DNA of 64,000 nucleotides from contig JAKNDB010000087.1 of the NCBI GenBank assembly GCA_024305405.1, positions 8,620,501 to 8,684,500 on the forward strand. Reading direction: 5' to 3'. Origin of the DNA: Dirofilaria immitis. Taxonomy: Eukaryota; Nematoda; Chromadorea; Rhabditida; Onchocercidae. The notes under the pieces were generated by a model that saw only the letters and a list, made by a program, of their open reading frames with translations, ran no database searches and had not been told where the DNA came from. Position numbers and translations under genes: made by a program. Each line of letters starts with the position of its first letter. Within the stretch, counting starts at the first letter, position 1. Positions 12,229 through 25,123 of the stretch are shown here, in pieces.

Positions 12229-14292
12229 GAGCTATCTGTATTATAATCGGCAGCTGAAAATTACTAAGAGTTACGTGCACGATATTAAATAGTTGCAGTG
12301 TTGTTGGAAAAGCAGTACAATGAGCATAAAGTAGCAAAAACGAGTGAAACTCTTATTTTTTCATTCCATAATTACTTTACTGAGAGTTTTAGATAATTCG
12401 ATTCTAAAGTTTCTAGTTCCAATAAATGAGAAAAAACAATAGCTAGCAAAGGGGATTAGAAAAAGAACATGAAATGTAAAACAGAAAATATCGCAGTGAA
12501 GTAATGTGATAAAGAAATCTTACAAATAATATTATAAGATTAATTTATATCATCAAGAATGCAATATCATTTTACTGATGGATCCGGTTACATATCGAAG
12601 CAAACGTAGAAGCTAGTGATACATCGTCCTCGTAAAAAAAAGAAAAAAGGAAAAAAACAGCGAAGTATCCGCGCAAGTTACAGATGTATTGCACTGATGA
12701 CTACCGTTTCTTCCCAAGAATTTATTAAACATTTGAAAACTATCTCTCTACAACAACAACAACAACAACGCTCCCCTACAAATATTTTCTAACGTGACCC
12801 TTCCTCACCTTTTCATTCCTAAATGTCCCCTCTTCATCATAGAGCGCTGATGTCATCCTTGTAACGTTGATTAACCACCTCGGTCTGAAATTTAATGTCC
12901 CATATTAATCAATGTGTGCAATTTTGCACATAGCACATGTATATTGCAAGCTTACAATTACCAAATTTGATATATTTTAGTATAACAAAATGGATGTAAT
13001 AGAATGAGAAAGATTTAATGAGATTTCTCTCTATTCTATCAGTGATACGTGCAAAAGAGGAGATGTGGAGAATATTTGAACACATACACATAACAACTGA
13101 TAATGCATTTTTGATCAAATAAATATATGTCAAACCCTGATAGATACTTTAGATACTTTAGATATGTAATAACATTTAATGTATGCTGAAGACATTTATA
13201 TCTCTTGTGGACAAGGACTATCATATCTTATATCTAATGTAGTCATCATTTTAATAAATAACTCTTCTCTTTTAGTATAAACCTCAAGCAAACGTTTATT
13301 TCTTTAGATATAGATTACAACATCATTTAAATGATATTACAATTTCTAATCGATATAGTTGATAAGCTTAATTATTCAATTATATATGTAATGGTTATCA
13401 GAATTATATATTGCTCACTTGGTATATTCAGTAAATAATTCATTCATCCCTTTTCTTCGTTTCTACAACTGCAATCTACAATTCATCGTTGTTCAGACTT
13501 TTTGGATTTTCATTCATCTCTATCTATATGTTAACGAAGTTGCTTGCATATTCTTTCGCACTTTTCGATATCTTTACAAATAACCATTTCCATTTTCTTT
13601 TAAATTTGTATGAATCATTCGCAAAAGTTCGATATATATTTTTATATTAATATTAATTCCAAAACATACTGCGAGATTATATCGCTATAATATATTTGAC
13701 GATTAAAATGCTTTTATCATAGAAAATTTTTCAATAAACTTAGCATAAACTGAATAAACTGAATCTCAATAGCTGAGAAGAAACATCCCAAATGTATTAT
13801 AAAAATGGAATCATCATAACAACCTCTAAAATGATAATTATTTATAGACCGGTTTTCTATTTGGAAGATTTATTTCAAATCTGTGAAACGAAACGAACAT
13901 CGGATAATTGTATTCATGTACGACAATTATTATTTTGAAAATATCCAATGCTTGCGCATTAATAATATCTTATCTTACCATTCTATCCACGTAACGTTAC
14001 TTAGATGATAATCAATTTAACCTTCAAACCATGTCGCTCTCTTCAATCTTCCCCGTAATTGCCTCAAATTGATGAAGTACAATTGAAAAAATTTTGCTTC
14101 ATATGATAAAAGTACATATCGCAAATGCAACAATTTTTAGCATCATTTGTAGATCACTCATGAAATATGTCTAATAATAACTATTTAACATAATCAATAT
14201 CCAAATCAATAAGCTAGTTATCCGAATGCAACCTTTCAAAATTTATCTAATACTGAAATAGTCCTTCATTATCAATCCTGTTAATATCACTG

Positions 14293-14835
14293 CTATCTTT
14301 TGATGCATTGAATTTTCATCTTGATCGAAGGATTGCTCTCATTGAATCTTCTATGAGAGAGAGATTTCTGTTCGATATGATTGAGATTTTTTTTTTTCAT
14401 TCTAGTCATACTGCTTATACTACTTATACTGATCATTTCATTTTGACAGTCTGGTTCGCATCGATTTGCAACATTTGAAACTTTAGCCTTTGACAAACTA
14501 TATTCGTTTACTTTTCCGAAGTCAAGAATTTCTTTTATCCAACAATAGTATTAACTGTTTCAAGTGCACTGTTCACAAAGAAAATGGAAACATTACTGGA
14601 CATAGTGATGGCTTGCTTCAAATCAATCGCATCGGATTCTCATCATCAAAAAAATGGAAACTGTCAAGTTTCCATTTTTCCATTACTTCCGCTATCAATA
14701 CGATTTGTCTTCCTCTGTTACAGGAACCGAAATCGAGTATAGAAGCGATAATAAATATAATAGCAATATTTCGATACAGTCCTATTAATTGCGATATTAT
14801 TCATACTTCCAATACGGAACACGAAATTTCTCATT
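14293..14835 (-). pseudogene. Candidate broken or mis-read coding region, membrane-protein-like, copy A
   Basis: Read on the minus strand, three consecutive frames continue one another with single-base shifts. The first holds a hydrophobic run (RNIAIIFIIASILDFG) and QIVLIAEVMEKWKLDSFHFF. The second, shifted near 14620, holds KQAITMSSNVSIFFVNSALE. The third, shifted near 14530, holds KEILDFGKVNEYSLSKAKV and a basic tail ending at a TAG at 14293-14295. Amino-acid usage looks protein-like, with two possible membrane helices, but no start or splice sites are certain and I recognise no family. In the duplicate (23448-23990) further run-length differences break the tail, which argues against strong constraint. 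It may be a decayed gene, a gene with sequencing errors, or chance. Confidence 0.3.
14650..14679. other. Perfect 13-bp hairpin
   Basis: AAAAATGGAAACT and its exact complement are separated by a 4-base loop (GTCA). It is preserved in the second copy at 23805-23834. It lies inside the candidate coding region on the minus strand. The stem is too short for an ordinary pre-miRNA, and no role is assigned. Confidence 0.5.
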
Positions 14836-15416
14836 CAATTAATATTGGTTTTATTCTTTAATGATGGAAGTATGATATTATTTGTTATGGAAATTCTCAT
14901 AGAATATACTTTTATGGCTATGTGCAACTCTGTGATGACGCAACTTTCAATAATTTAAAAATCTGTTATTGTTTTCTTTGTTTGTTCAGTCTCTCTTGGC
15001 TTAATATCATCAACTTGGCCTAATCTATTATGATTTTTAGTCTATTATGGTTTTGTCCATTATTTCTTTTTTATATTGGACAACAAATATTTGATATTTA
15101 AATGGATATAAAGGCTTGCAAATTCTTCCAGAGTTCTTTTTTTACACAACAAATTTCAAGAATTTTACAAAACAACAGCTTCTCTCTTTTCTCATTTCTA
15201 ACAAATATGTATTGCCGTATTTTCAATTATTTCTTCTGCAAAAAATCAAATCAGATAAATATTTATTATAAGCACAGGAAATGTATTACAAAAAAGACTG
15301 CCGAGCCCAAATTTTTGATTTTAATGCTATAAGTGGTTAAAGGAAATTGGAAAAAACTGTTTCAAATATTTAAAATTTAAATTGGTAATTGAAACACCAA
15401 CAGATCATTCCTTACA

Positions 15417-17352
15417 TTACGCAGCTGCCAGCCAACTCGAAAGCGTTTGCGGTGGAGCTTTGCCCTAAAATATTACAGAAAAAAAAAAGAATTTTTTTTT
15501 TTATAAAAGTACAAACGGCTTGAAGACTCGGAGCCAAATATTATCTAATATCCTCCAATATGTTTTGTTTATTCTCTTTCAATAATATTCTGATTTACAA
15601 TAACTGTTGTATTGAATGCTCTTTCCGAATCGGATTTTTCATAAATAATAAGGTAACAAATAAAAATTTGTATTGCACATTAAGTCTTACCGAAACATCA
15701 GCTCGGCCATTTTTGGTAATAATGGTACCATCGGATTTAATCACAATAAGCATAGGAATTCCAGCAACTTCGTACTTATTTTTCAATTTTCTTAAAATGA
15801 AAAAAGTGATGAAAATGAATCTTAAAATGAAATATAAGTCTTGGAGTCAAATATTGCAAAGTAATTAAGATAACTTATTCTAATAATTGGAATAATAAAA
15901 AGCGTTTTGGTAGAATTAAACAATGGATTAAGCAAACTTTATATTTATTTTTCAATTTTCTTAAAATGGAAATTATGAAATTACTAAGTTTATGCGGTAA
16001 AAATGAACTCTGCACGTGATTAAAAACATACAGGCAATAATTCTGATGTTTCATTTTTTCGAGAGCAAGCAATTCTATTTTCCATTTTTTTATCATAAAT
16101 TATAAAAGAACTCTTTCTCATTTACTATATCACATTGGACTAATTATCTGAGGAAACATTATCTAATTATATTTAATTAGTATAAGTTTTTCAATGCAAA
16201 AAACGAACTCGATTTCAGTGGAACCAAAAGGAACATGGTACCAATCACCATGTGATTCTTTTAGATAGGTATCCAAATCTTCTTCTGAATGATCTAGTGA
16301 GACAAACACTATTTCAAATTGGTCATCGTCCACTTCTTCATAAAATTCCTGAATATGTCAAGGACATAAAATATCCATATTTTCTATAAATAAAATAAAA
16401 TTTGAAAAATCAATAGGAGAATGATTCCGAATTTTAATTTGATTCTTTTAAACTCGGTTAATTTCGCATCTGCAATAATTTCACTTTTTATAGATTGGTC
16501 AACAATTTAATTCACTTCCTTAAAGAAAAGCGTTTCTAAACTTTGCTGTTTCATTTCAGGATGATTTCCTAAATAAATATTGCGTAATAAGCTTCAAAAA
16601 TTGAAATTAAAAACAAACTGGAAAACAAGATTTATTTGATCTGTCTATCGACTTCCTTCAACCAACCACTACTTCCTCAAGGTCGATTTTTTTGCAAGGA
16701 AAATATTCCCACAACAGTTAATGCAAAAAGTGCTTCCCGGGAAATCAATGAATATAAAATAAGGATTTTTATGCTACGGGAATAAGCAAATTAATCTTTC
16801 ACTTAGAAACAAGTTTGATATACTGATTATTTGTTTAAAATATATTGAAAATGGATTATATATTTTTTTGTTTAAAAAGTTTAATAAATTTTTAAACGAC
16901 TATTCAAAATAAAAGTTATCAGAAATTTTGGCTGTTCTTACTCTGATTAATAAGAATTATAATCTGAAATCATTAATCACTGTATACCGATTTGCTTAAT
17001 TATGCAAATTTAAAGCTTAAAATCACTTTTAAGATCGGTGTAAATTGTCGACACGGTGGGCACCAATGTGCTGAGAAATATAATGCGACAACTTTTTGTT
17101 CTGAAAATGATATTCTGAGAGTGAATTTCTACAGCATAATTTAAAGAAATAGGACTCTTTCAGGTAGGAAGTAATAATTTGACAGCATTGTCATTTTCAC
17201 ATATTTCTTCGAATATTAATTTCTCGTCCGCATATTTCCCGAAAAATCATTTAAATTTGAACTAATGGAAGACTTACGCTCAGCACATCGCTTCCTTTCT
17301 TTATGGTACCATCAGTTTTTTTCAGATCGACATTAGCTAATAAATCAGCCAT
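15417..17352 (-). CDS. Nucleoredoxin/tryparedoxin-like thioredoxin, copy A
   Basis: Small thioredoxin-fold oxidoreductase of the nucleoredoxin-like family common in nematodes, expected to reduce disulfides in the cytosol or nucleus. Exons: 17278-17352 (start [12 protein letters not shown]), 17027-17100, 16209-16348, 15691-15790, 15417-15464; about 145 residues, the usual single-domain length. The redox site WCPPC is near residue 38, in the context [17 protein letters not shown]; the cis-proline motif is [10 protein letters not shown] and the C-terminus is SSWLAAA. No signal peptide. Exons 1 and 2 join in frame only if the A5 run at 17092-17096 is really A6 (giving NKKVVALYF); the same shortfall is seen in copy B. 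Exons 4-5 fall in the near-identical block, exons 1-3 do not, so the two paralogues are mosaics. Confidence 0.85.
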
Positions 17353-19039
17353 TTCTTTGTCCGCAAAATAATTTAACAAGCAATGTTAGCTCCACAGCTG
17401 ATAATATGAAACATAAATGGGTTAAGAGAAACGAAAATACTTCCAAATTTTTTCTATGCACTCGCAATATTTTCAGCGACATTTTTTGATTTGATCAAGC
17501 TGTTCGCTAGTATTATATAAGAGAAATTTATCATGATATAGAATTAAGTAACAAATTAATGATGACAAAATTTCCCAAAGATAGTTCGTCTTTGATTTTT
17601 ATTACCACCTTTATTTTCTAAGCAACACTTTTAGAACGTTCATATTCAGAATTATTTCTTGTTCTTTCTACTAAGCATCATTCAATAAAAAAGAGAAAAT
17701 AAATAGTGACCTTCTAAAACTGTAAGAAAATTTGCAAGCAGAAAAATAAGAAGCAGTCTGCTCAATTTATGCGCCTTAAAATAACTAATTATTATTAATC
17801 TTGAATATATTATGGATGTCTTATAACATAAATGAGTGATATCAAAAATTAGAAGATGTCATTTCAATATATGAAACAGTGCACAAGCAAATTTCCAATC
17901 TCAACAATTTCCCGTGCCAAAATCAACAAGCATGTTTTTATGTCGTTCCAATATTTTTGTAAACAAAAGACATGATTGGAAGAAGACTTTAATAAATCCT
18001 ATATATATTTGTATATACCTCGTACTGCATCATTTTTCAAATAAATCTCGAGAGTCTAATTATAATAAATAACGCTGACTTTAAGGTCATCTTAATACTA
18101 TTAATATAGATTCCATGTAAATATCGGCAACAAAAATGCAGCGGTAAATGGCGAGTTAATTAACATTTAATGATTAAATGCATTGTTACCTTAGAGATAT
18201 ATCATTAAGTTTCCACTTGGAAATTTCTCGCTATCCATCAACTAGCAAATTTTCATGGGAAGGGATGGGATGTGAATAACTGCTATCTTGGAGATGCTGT
18301 CAAAGTGTTGTTTGAAAATATTTCATCTAGTAGAGCAGGAAAGTGTTGTCGTTGCTATTCGGAAATTTTGTATGTGAAATGAGTGAAGAAACGAAGAAAA
18401 AAAGATGACAAGGCGAAATAATTGAATAGAATTTTGTAAGGGCTGATATTATGCTTCAAATGAGCGATTATCAGGCAAAAAGTTAGTTAAAGTATAACAT
18501 CGAATCAGTGCTAATAATAACACATTTTAAATGTAGCATTATAATTAAATCACAAGGGAGATTTGAAACGGTTGAGACTAGCATAGTGAGTGGAATTGCT
18601 CGAATAGTTAACGTAATTTTTCTGCAATGAAAAGAGATGATAACTAAAAATTCCACAATCTCCTAAATTCTCGTCTTTCCTAAACAATAACAGTCATAAA
18701 ATAAAAGACATATCCACTATAATAAATCTCAGAGATTTCTTGATCTGTAAGAGCGTTAACATTAGCTCGGGTAATGATTCAACTCACTGCTAGCGATTGA
18801 TTTGAGTATAAGAAGAGGGAAACTTAATGATGACTGAGCCTTGCTCACTAATTCAGTCATTATAAAGTGATCAACTAGTTCGTCCACCAAAATTTTATTA
18901 TACTTTCCTATCCAAACTGGCCATAGTGAATCATTTTTTTGTTCGTAAATATAAAATGACTCACTACATGCTATATATTGGAATAAATTTCTCTTGAAAT
19001 TTATTTATTTCTCTTCCGAATTTTATAAACGAACAATAA

Positions 19040-19225
19040 ATTGGACGAGAAATAAATAAACAAATTATTTATAATCTATCGGTAAAATCTGAAATAAAAA
19101 TTCGAAGAGAAATAAATAAACAAATTGTTTATAATCTATTCCTTAAGTTATTTGAGATGAAAATTGAGTAAACAAATTGTTTAAAATTTATTCATGAAGT
19201 TATCTAAAATAGAAATTCGAAAGAA
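19040..19225. repeat. Degenerate ~60-bp tandem repeat, three copies
   Basis: Three consecutive copies of a unit containing AAATAAACAAATTRTTTATA followed by an AAAATT(C)GAAGAG-like end begin near 19045, 19105 and 19165. The third is the most diverged. I did not see an equivalent in unit 2. Confidence 0.55.
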
Positions 19226-19870
19226 TAAGACTATTTCTCTACTTTTTCTTCGCAGTATAAAGAACAAATATATTAAACAATGAAAACTACAATTTCTCTT
19301 TTCCTAAAGCTTGTAAAAAAACTCTCGAGATAAATAAATCTTATCAGGCCTTTATACTAAACCGATATCAGGCTTCCATTTTCCAAGTGTTGATATCGAA
19401 TTTCCCACATTCAAAAAATGATATAGAACTGTTATATTTTTAAAGACAATTTTTCTTTAGGAAATATATTATCACAATGTTTTCAAACTATTATAGAAGT
19501 ATAATCGGAATTATTAAAATATTTTATTGAAAAATTTTACAACCATAAATTTTTATATGCACAGCACGATGCGATAAAAGGAAAAATGGGATATATCATA
19601 ATATATTATTTATATTATGATGTGAAACATATAACGAAATCGAAAATAATATATACAAATAAAATGATATAATACATATAACGAAACCAGTTCGTAATAC
19701 TGTAATCCATGCATCTTTTATAGATTTCAGTGTCAGCTACTTCGACTTATTAAAATTTTGGTGCACTAATGAAATTCGTGTTGTTTTTAAAACTACCAAA
19801 AAGAATGATGAGGTGAATTTTAGAGATTGTCTGTGCAAACTTTTATGTTTTTCGAACAAGCAAAAGAAAA

Positions 19871-20231
19871 AGTTACTATTTTTATTACCAACAATATCAT
19901 TTTTTTCAAATGGGGAAGAAAAATATATATTTCCCTATGTCCTAACGCTACTTTTCAAGTACCTGTAAAAATCGCATGTAAGGAACGAATGAATTTATCT
20001 TTTCAAAATTAAGAATGCTCAAGGATCCTACAAGAACTATAACATACGATCAGTTACTATTTTTATTACCAACAATATCATTTTTTTCAAATGGGGAAGA
20101 AAAATATATATTTCACTATGTCCTAACGCTACTTTTTAAGTACCTGTAAAAATCGCATGTAAGGAACGAATGAATTTATTTTTCAAAATTAAGAATGCTC
20201 ACGGATCCTACAAGAACTATAACATACGATC
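19871..20231. repeat. 181-bp direct tandem duplication
   Basis: Two almost identical copies, 19871-20051 and 20052-20231, each from AGTTACTATTTTTATTACC to AACATACGATC. Unit 2 has a single diverged counterpart near 28535-28675, so this duplication happened after the large tandem duplication. Confidence 0.88.
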
Positions 20232-20778
20232 TCCGAAATGATATCGGAACTTTTTAGTTTTCTTTAAAGGATAATTCACAATCTTTCCCAAAAGTAATCT
20301 TCTGTTCCCAATATTTTCTTAGAGACATCATTCTTTAGAACAATATATAAATACATAGCAAATATTGGGTGGAATTAAAAATTACGGGCCCAATGCAGGT
20401 CTAATAAGAAACACATGCTTGCTTCTCATATCCTTTAAACATTTAAATGACATCTACTAATTTCATAAAGAAGATTACTAGACGAAACTACACAGTAATA
20501 TAATTATGAGCAAAATTAACTTCTAAATGATGCAAAATGCAAAAAATTTATAAAAATTAAGTTCATTAAAAATTCATATTCCACAATACTATATAAATAT
20601 AACCTTTCAAAAGTGGAGTATATCAAATTGTATTAAACTGATTTACTGCTTTAATAAAAATGTAATCTGGAATCAATAAATCAGATACCTGCAAACTGAT
20701 GATCAAAGAATCAAAAGAAAAGGATGTAAAAATACAGAAATGATGCAAATTCAATAATTTTGCTCGCTCATTCATTCG

Positions 20779-20843
20779 TTAAGAATCGTAGACACTTTTC
20801 CGCTGCATGAAATGTACAGAAAATGATCCACATCGTGACTCTT
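20779..20843 (-). pseudogene. Relic of the last lgg-1 exon
   Basis: On the minus strand, TTTACAG is followed by a sequence aligning along its length with the final lgg-1 exon at 29252-29320. The HFLYIS stretch matches the real LFLYIA, then a one-base loss breaks the frame and the terminal glycine codon is gone. No other lgg-1 exon lies nearby in the right order. It marks the end of duplication unit 1 and places the breakpoint within the lgg-1 gene. Confidence 0.8.
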
Positions 20844-21573
20844 CTGTAAATAAAAAATTATTCAGCAGTAATCTATATGGCACTTTGTTTGAATATAATT
20901 TGTAAATTTGATAGCATTTCGAATTCATTTTATCACAAGAGAAATAATGAAAAACTTAACCTGCAGTAGATCAGTGAAAATAATAAGCCGTCTTTTTTCA
21001 CTCTCTTATTCTGTTCTTTACTTCAGAAAGTCTTATGCAGGTATTCAAAAAAAGTTATCAGAACAGGAAGTCTATATTATCGGAGAAACAAGCAAGATGA
21101 ATTAATCCCTTTCGCTAAATACAAGCAATGAAAACCTTAATTTAAAAAAAAAGTAAGAACAATGTGTTTTTATATTTATCCCATTGTTAGCATTGTCTTA
21201 TTAGCTTCATGCTTCTAACGTCACGCTTTTGTGCAAGCATTCTAATACTTACACAGAATATTGAATTTCATATTTCTAATATTAGCAAATGTATCATAGA
21301 AACAACGTGTTTTGTTACACTTTATTACTTGTTTTATTTCTAATTTTTCTTTCATCAAACGTTGAATATAAAACACAATAACTTCATCCTTTCTTTCTAT
21401 GTTTGATGCAAAAAGGAAAAGACAACATAAGATGCAATTGTAAAATGTGCCGTACTGTAATAATCAGCAACTGAAAACAAATACTGCATTAGCTGCATAA
21501 CATTAAATAGCTACAATGTTGTTAGAAAAGTGATTTCGATAAGTCCGATGGTTCAATTTTAACACACCTAATC

Positions 21574-24500
21574 TCAATAAATGAGAAAAAACAATAGCTA
21601 GCAAAGGGGATTAGAAAAAGAACATGAAATGTAAAACAGAAAATATCGCAGTGAAGTAATGTGATAAAGAAATCTTACAAATAATATTATAAGATTAATT
21701 TATATCATCAAGAATGCAATATCATTTTACTGATGGATCCGGTTACATATCGAAGCAAACGTAGAAGCTAGTGATACATCGTCCTCGTAAAAAAAAAGAA
21801 AAAAGGAAAAAAACAGCGAAGTATCCGCGCAAGTTACAGATGTATTGCACTGATGACTACCGTTTCTTCCCAAGAATTTATTAAACATTTGAAAACTATC
21901 TCTCTACAACAACAACAACAACAACGCTCCCTACAAATATTTTCTAACGTGACCCTTCCTCACCTTTTCATTCCTAAATGTCCCCTCTTCATCATAGAGC
22001 GCTGATGTCATCCTTGTAACGTTGATTAACCACCTCGGTCTGAAATTTAATGTCCCATATTAATCAATGTGTGCAATTTTGCACATAGCACATGTATATT
22101 GCAAGCTTACAATTACCAAATTTGATATATTTTAGTATAACAAAATGGATGTAATAGAATGAGAAAGATTTAATGAGATTTCTCTCTATTCTATCAGTGA
22201 TACGTGCAAAAGAGGAGATGTGGAGAATATTTGAACACATACACATAACAACTGATAATGCATTTTTGATCAAATAAATATATGTCAAACCCTGATAGAT
22301 ACTTTAGATACTTTAGATATGTAATAACATTTAATGTATGCTGAAGACATTTATATCTCTTGTGGACAAGGACTATCATATCTTATATCTAATGTAGTCA
22401 TCATTTTAATAAATAACTCTTCTCTTTTAGTATAAACCTCAAGCAAACGTTTATTTCTTTAGATATAGATTACAACATCATTTAAATGATATTACAATTT
22501 CTAATCGATATAGTTGATAAGCTTAATTATTCAATTATATATGTAATGGTTATCAGAATTATATATTGCTCACTTGGTATATTCAGTAAATAATTCATTC
22601 ATCCCTTTTCTTCGTTTCTACAACTGCAATCTACAATTCATCGTTGTTCAGACTTTTTGGATTTTCATTCATCTCTATCTATATGTTAACGAAGTTGCTT
22701 GCATATTCTTTCGCACTTTTCGATATCTTTACAAATAACCATTTCCATTTTCTTTTAAATTTGTATGAATCATTCGCAAAAGTTCGATATATATTTTTAT
22801 ATTAATATTAATTCCAAAACATACTGCGAGATTATATCGCTATAATATATTTGACGATTAAAATGCTTTTATCATAGAAAATTTTTCAATAAACTTAGCA
22901 TAAACTGAATAAACTGAATCTCAATAGCTGAGAAGAAACATCCCAAATGTATTATAAAAATGGAATCATCATAACAACCTCTAAAATGATAATTATTTAT
23001 AGACCGGTTTTCTATTTGGAAGATTTATTTCAAATCTGTGAAACGAAACGAACATCGGATAATTGTATTCATGTACGACAATTATTATTTTGAAAATATC
23101 CAATGCTTGCGCATTAATAATATCTTATCTTACCATTCTATCCACGTAACGTTACTTAGATGATAATCAATTTAACCTTCAAACCATGTCGCTCTCTTCA
23201 ATCTTCCCCGTAATTGCCTCAAATTGATGAAGTACAATTGAAAAAATTTTGCTTCATATGATAAAAGTACATATCGCAAATGCAACAATTTTTAGCATCA
23301 TTTGTAGATCACTCATGAAATATGTCTAATAATAACTATTTAACATAATCAATATCCAAATCAATAAGCTAGTTATCCGAATGCAACCTTTCAAAATTTA
23401 TCTAATACTGAAATAGTCCTTCATTATCAATCCTGTTAATATCACTGCTATCTTTTTGATGCATTGAATTTTCATCTTGATCGAAGGATTGCTCTCATTG
23501 AATCTTCTATGAGAGAGATTTCTGTTCGATATGATTGAGATTTTTTTTTTTTCATTCTAGTCATACTGCTTATACTACTTATACTGATCATTTCATTTTG
23601 ACAGTCTGGTTCGCATCGATTTGCAACATTTGAAACTTTAGCCTTTGACAAACTATATTCGTTTACTTTTCCGAAGTCAAGAATTTCTTTTATCCAACAA
23701 TAGTATTAACTGTTTCAAGTGCACTGTTCACAAAGAAAATGGAAACATTACTGGACATAGTGATGGCTTGCTTCAAATCAATCGCATCGGATTCTCATCA
23801 TCAAAAAAATGGAAACTGTCAAGTTTCCATTTTTCCATTACTTCCGCTATCAATACGATTTGTCTTCCTCTGTTACAGGAACCGAAATCGAGTATAGAAG
23901 CGATAATAAATATAATAGCAATATTTCGATACAGTCCTATTAATTGCGATATTATTCATACTTCCAATACGGAACACGAAATTTCTCATTCAATTAATAT
24001 TGGTTTTATTCTTTAATGATGGAAGTATGATATTATTTGTTATGGAAATTCTCATAGAATATACTTTTATGGCTATGTGCAACTCTGTGATGACGCAACT
24101 TTCAATAATTTAAAAATCTGTTATTGTTTTCTTTGTTTGTTCAGTCTCTCTTGGCTTAATATCATCAACTTGGCCTAATCTATTATGATTTTTAGTCTAT
24201 TATGGTTTTGTCCATTATTTCTTTTTTATATTGGACAACAAATATTTGATATTTAAATGGATATAAAGGCTTGCAAATTCTTCCAGAGTTCTTTTTTTAC
24301 ACAACAAATTTCAAGAATTTTACAAAACAACAGCTTCTCTCTTTTCTCATTTCTAACAAATATGTATTGCCGTATTTTCAATTATTTCTTCTGCAAAAAA
24401 TCAAATCAGATAAATATTTATTATAAGCACAGGAAATGTATTACAAAAAAGACTGCCGAGCCCAAATTTTTGATTTTAATGCTATAAGTGGTTAAAGGAA

Positions 24501-25123
24501 ATTGGAAAAAACTGTTTCAAATATTTAAAATTTAAATTGGTAATTGAAACACCAACAGATCATTCCTTACATTACGCAGCTGCCAGCCAACTCGAAAGCG
24601 TTTGCGGTGGAGCTTTGCCCTAAAATATTACAGAAAAAAAAAAGAATTTTTTTTTTATAAAAATACAAACGGCTTGAAGACTCGGAGCCAAATATTATCT
24701 AATATCCTCCAATATGTTTTGTTTATTCTCTTTCAATAATATTCTGATTTACAATAACTGTTGTATTGAATGCTCTTTCCGAATCGGATTTTTCATAAAT
24801 AATAAGGTAACAAATAAAAATTTGTATTGCACATTAAGTCTTACCGAAACATCAGCTCGGCCATTTTTGGTAATAATGGTACCATCGGATTTAATCACAA
24901 TAAGCATAGGAATTCCAGCAACTTCGTACTTATTTTCAATTTTCTTAAAATGAAAAAAGTGATGAAAATGAATCTTAAAATGAAATATAAGTCTTGGAGT
25001 CAAATATTGCAAAGTAATTAAGATAACTTATTCTAATAATTGGAATAATAAAAAGCGTTTTGGTAGAATTAAACAATGGATTAAGCAAACTTTATATTTA
25101 TTTTTCAATTTTCTTAAAATGGA
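21574..25123. repeat. Near-identical block, copy B (partner 12420-15972)
   Basis: Partner of copy A, same orientation. Includes the same (CAA)n tract (21906-21925), the same candidate membrane-protein region and thioredoxin exons 4-5. Flanks on both sides are only distantly similar to those of copy A. Confidence 0.92.
23447..23990 (-). pseudogene. Candidate broken coding region, membrane-protein-like, copy B
   Basis: Second copy of the region at 14293-14835. A longer A run (12 against 11), loss of one CT pair and A5 against A4 shift the 3' frame, so the basic tail of copy A is not preserved. A 123-codon plus-strand frame over the same bases lacks an ATG and is taken as a shadow. Confidence 0.25.

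Larger units (their letters stand above)
12420..15972. repeat. Near-identical block, copy A (partner 21574-25123)
   Basis: About 3.55 kb matching the partner at an offset of 9154-9155 bases. The few differences I found are nearly all run-length changes: A8/A9 near 12635, C4/C3 near 12770, T4/T5 near 14297, a GA dinucleotide near 14358, T11/T12 near 14390, T-run and G/A near 15500, T5/T4 near 15781. Identity stops abruptly inside intron 3 of the thioredoxin gene on one side and in the tiar-1 upstream region on the other. It contains thioredoxin exons 4 and 5. Confidence 0.92.
17353..20778. other. Non-coding part of duplication unit 1
   Basis: Upstream region of thioredoxin copy A. No gene was seen. 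It aligns in scattered patches with 26540-29251 of unit 2, consistent with old duplicated intergenic DNA and lgg-1 downstream sequence. It contains the local repeats listed separately. Confidence 0.6.
12210..20925. repeat. Unit 1 of a diverged tandem duplication
   Basis: Unit 1 extends from upstream sequence of tiar-1, through thioredoxin gene A, to a relic of the last lgg-1 exon. Order and orientation match unit 2 (about 21420-29400). Matches read by eye include the tiar-1 upstream region (12235-12310 against 21460-21525), thioredoxin exons 1-3, a segment near 19960-20050 against 28540-28660, one near 20330-20440 against 28780-28890, and 20760-20900 against 29225-29390. Outside the inner near-identical block these look roughly three-quarters identical with many indels. 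Outer borders are approximate. Confidence 0.75.

Noticed and set aside
12909..13224. Minus-strand frames repeated at 22064-22379
   Set aside because: Low-complexity composition, no splice context; the duplicate exists only because the whole block is repeated.
14490..14861. 123-codon plus-strand frame, repeated at 23645-24016
   Set aside because: Begins at TTG without a trans-splice signal, and the opposite strand reads more like protein. Its duplication follows simply from the repeated block.
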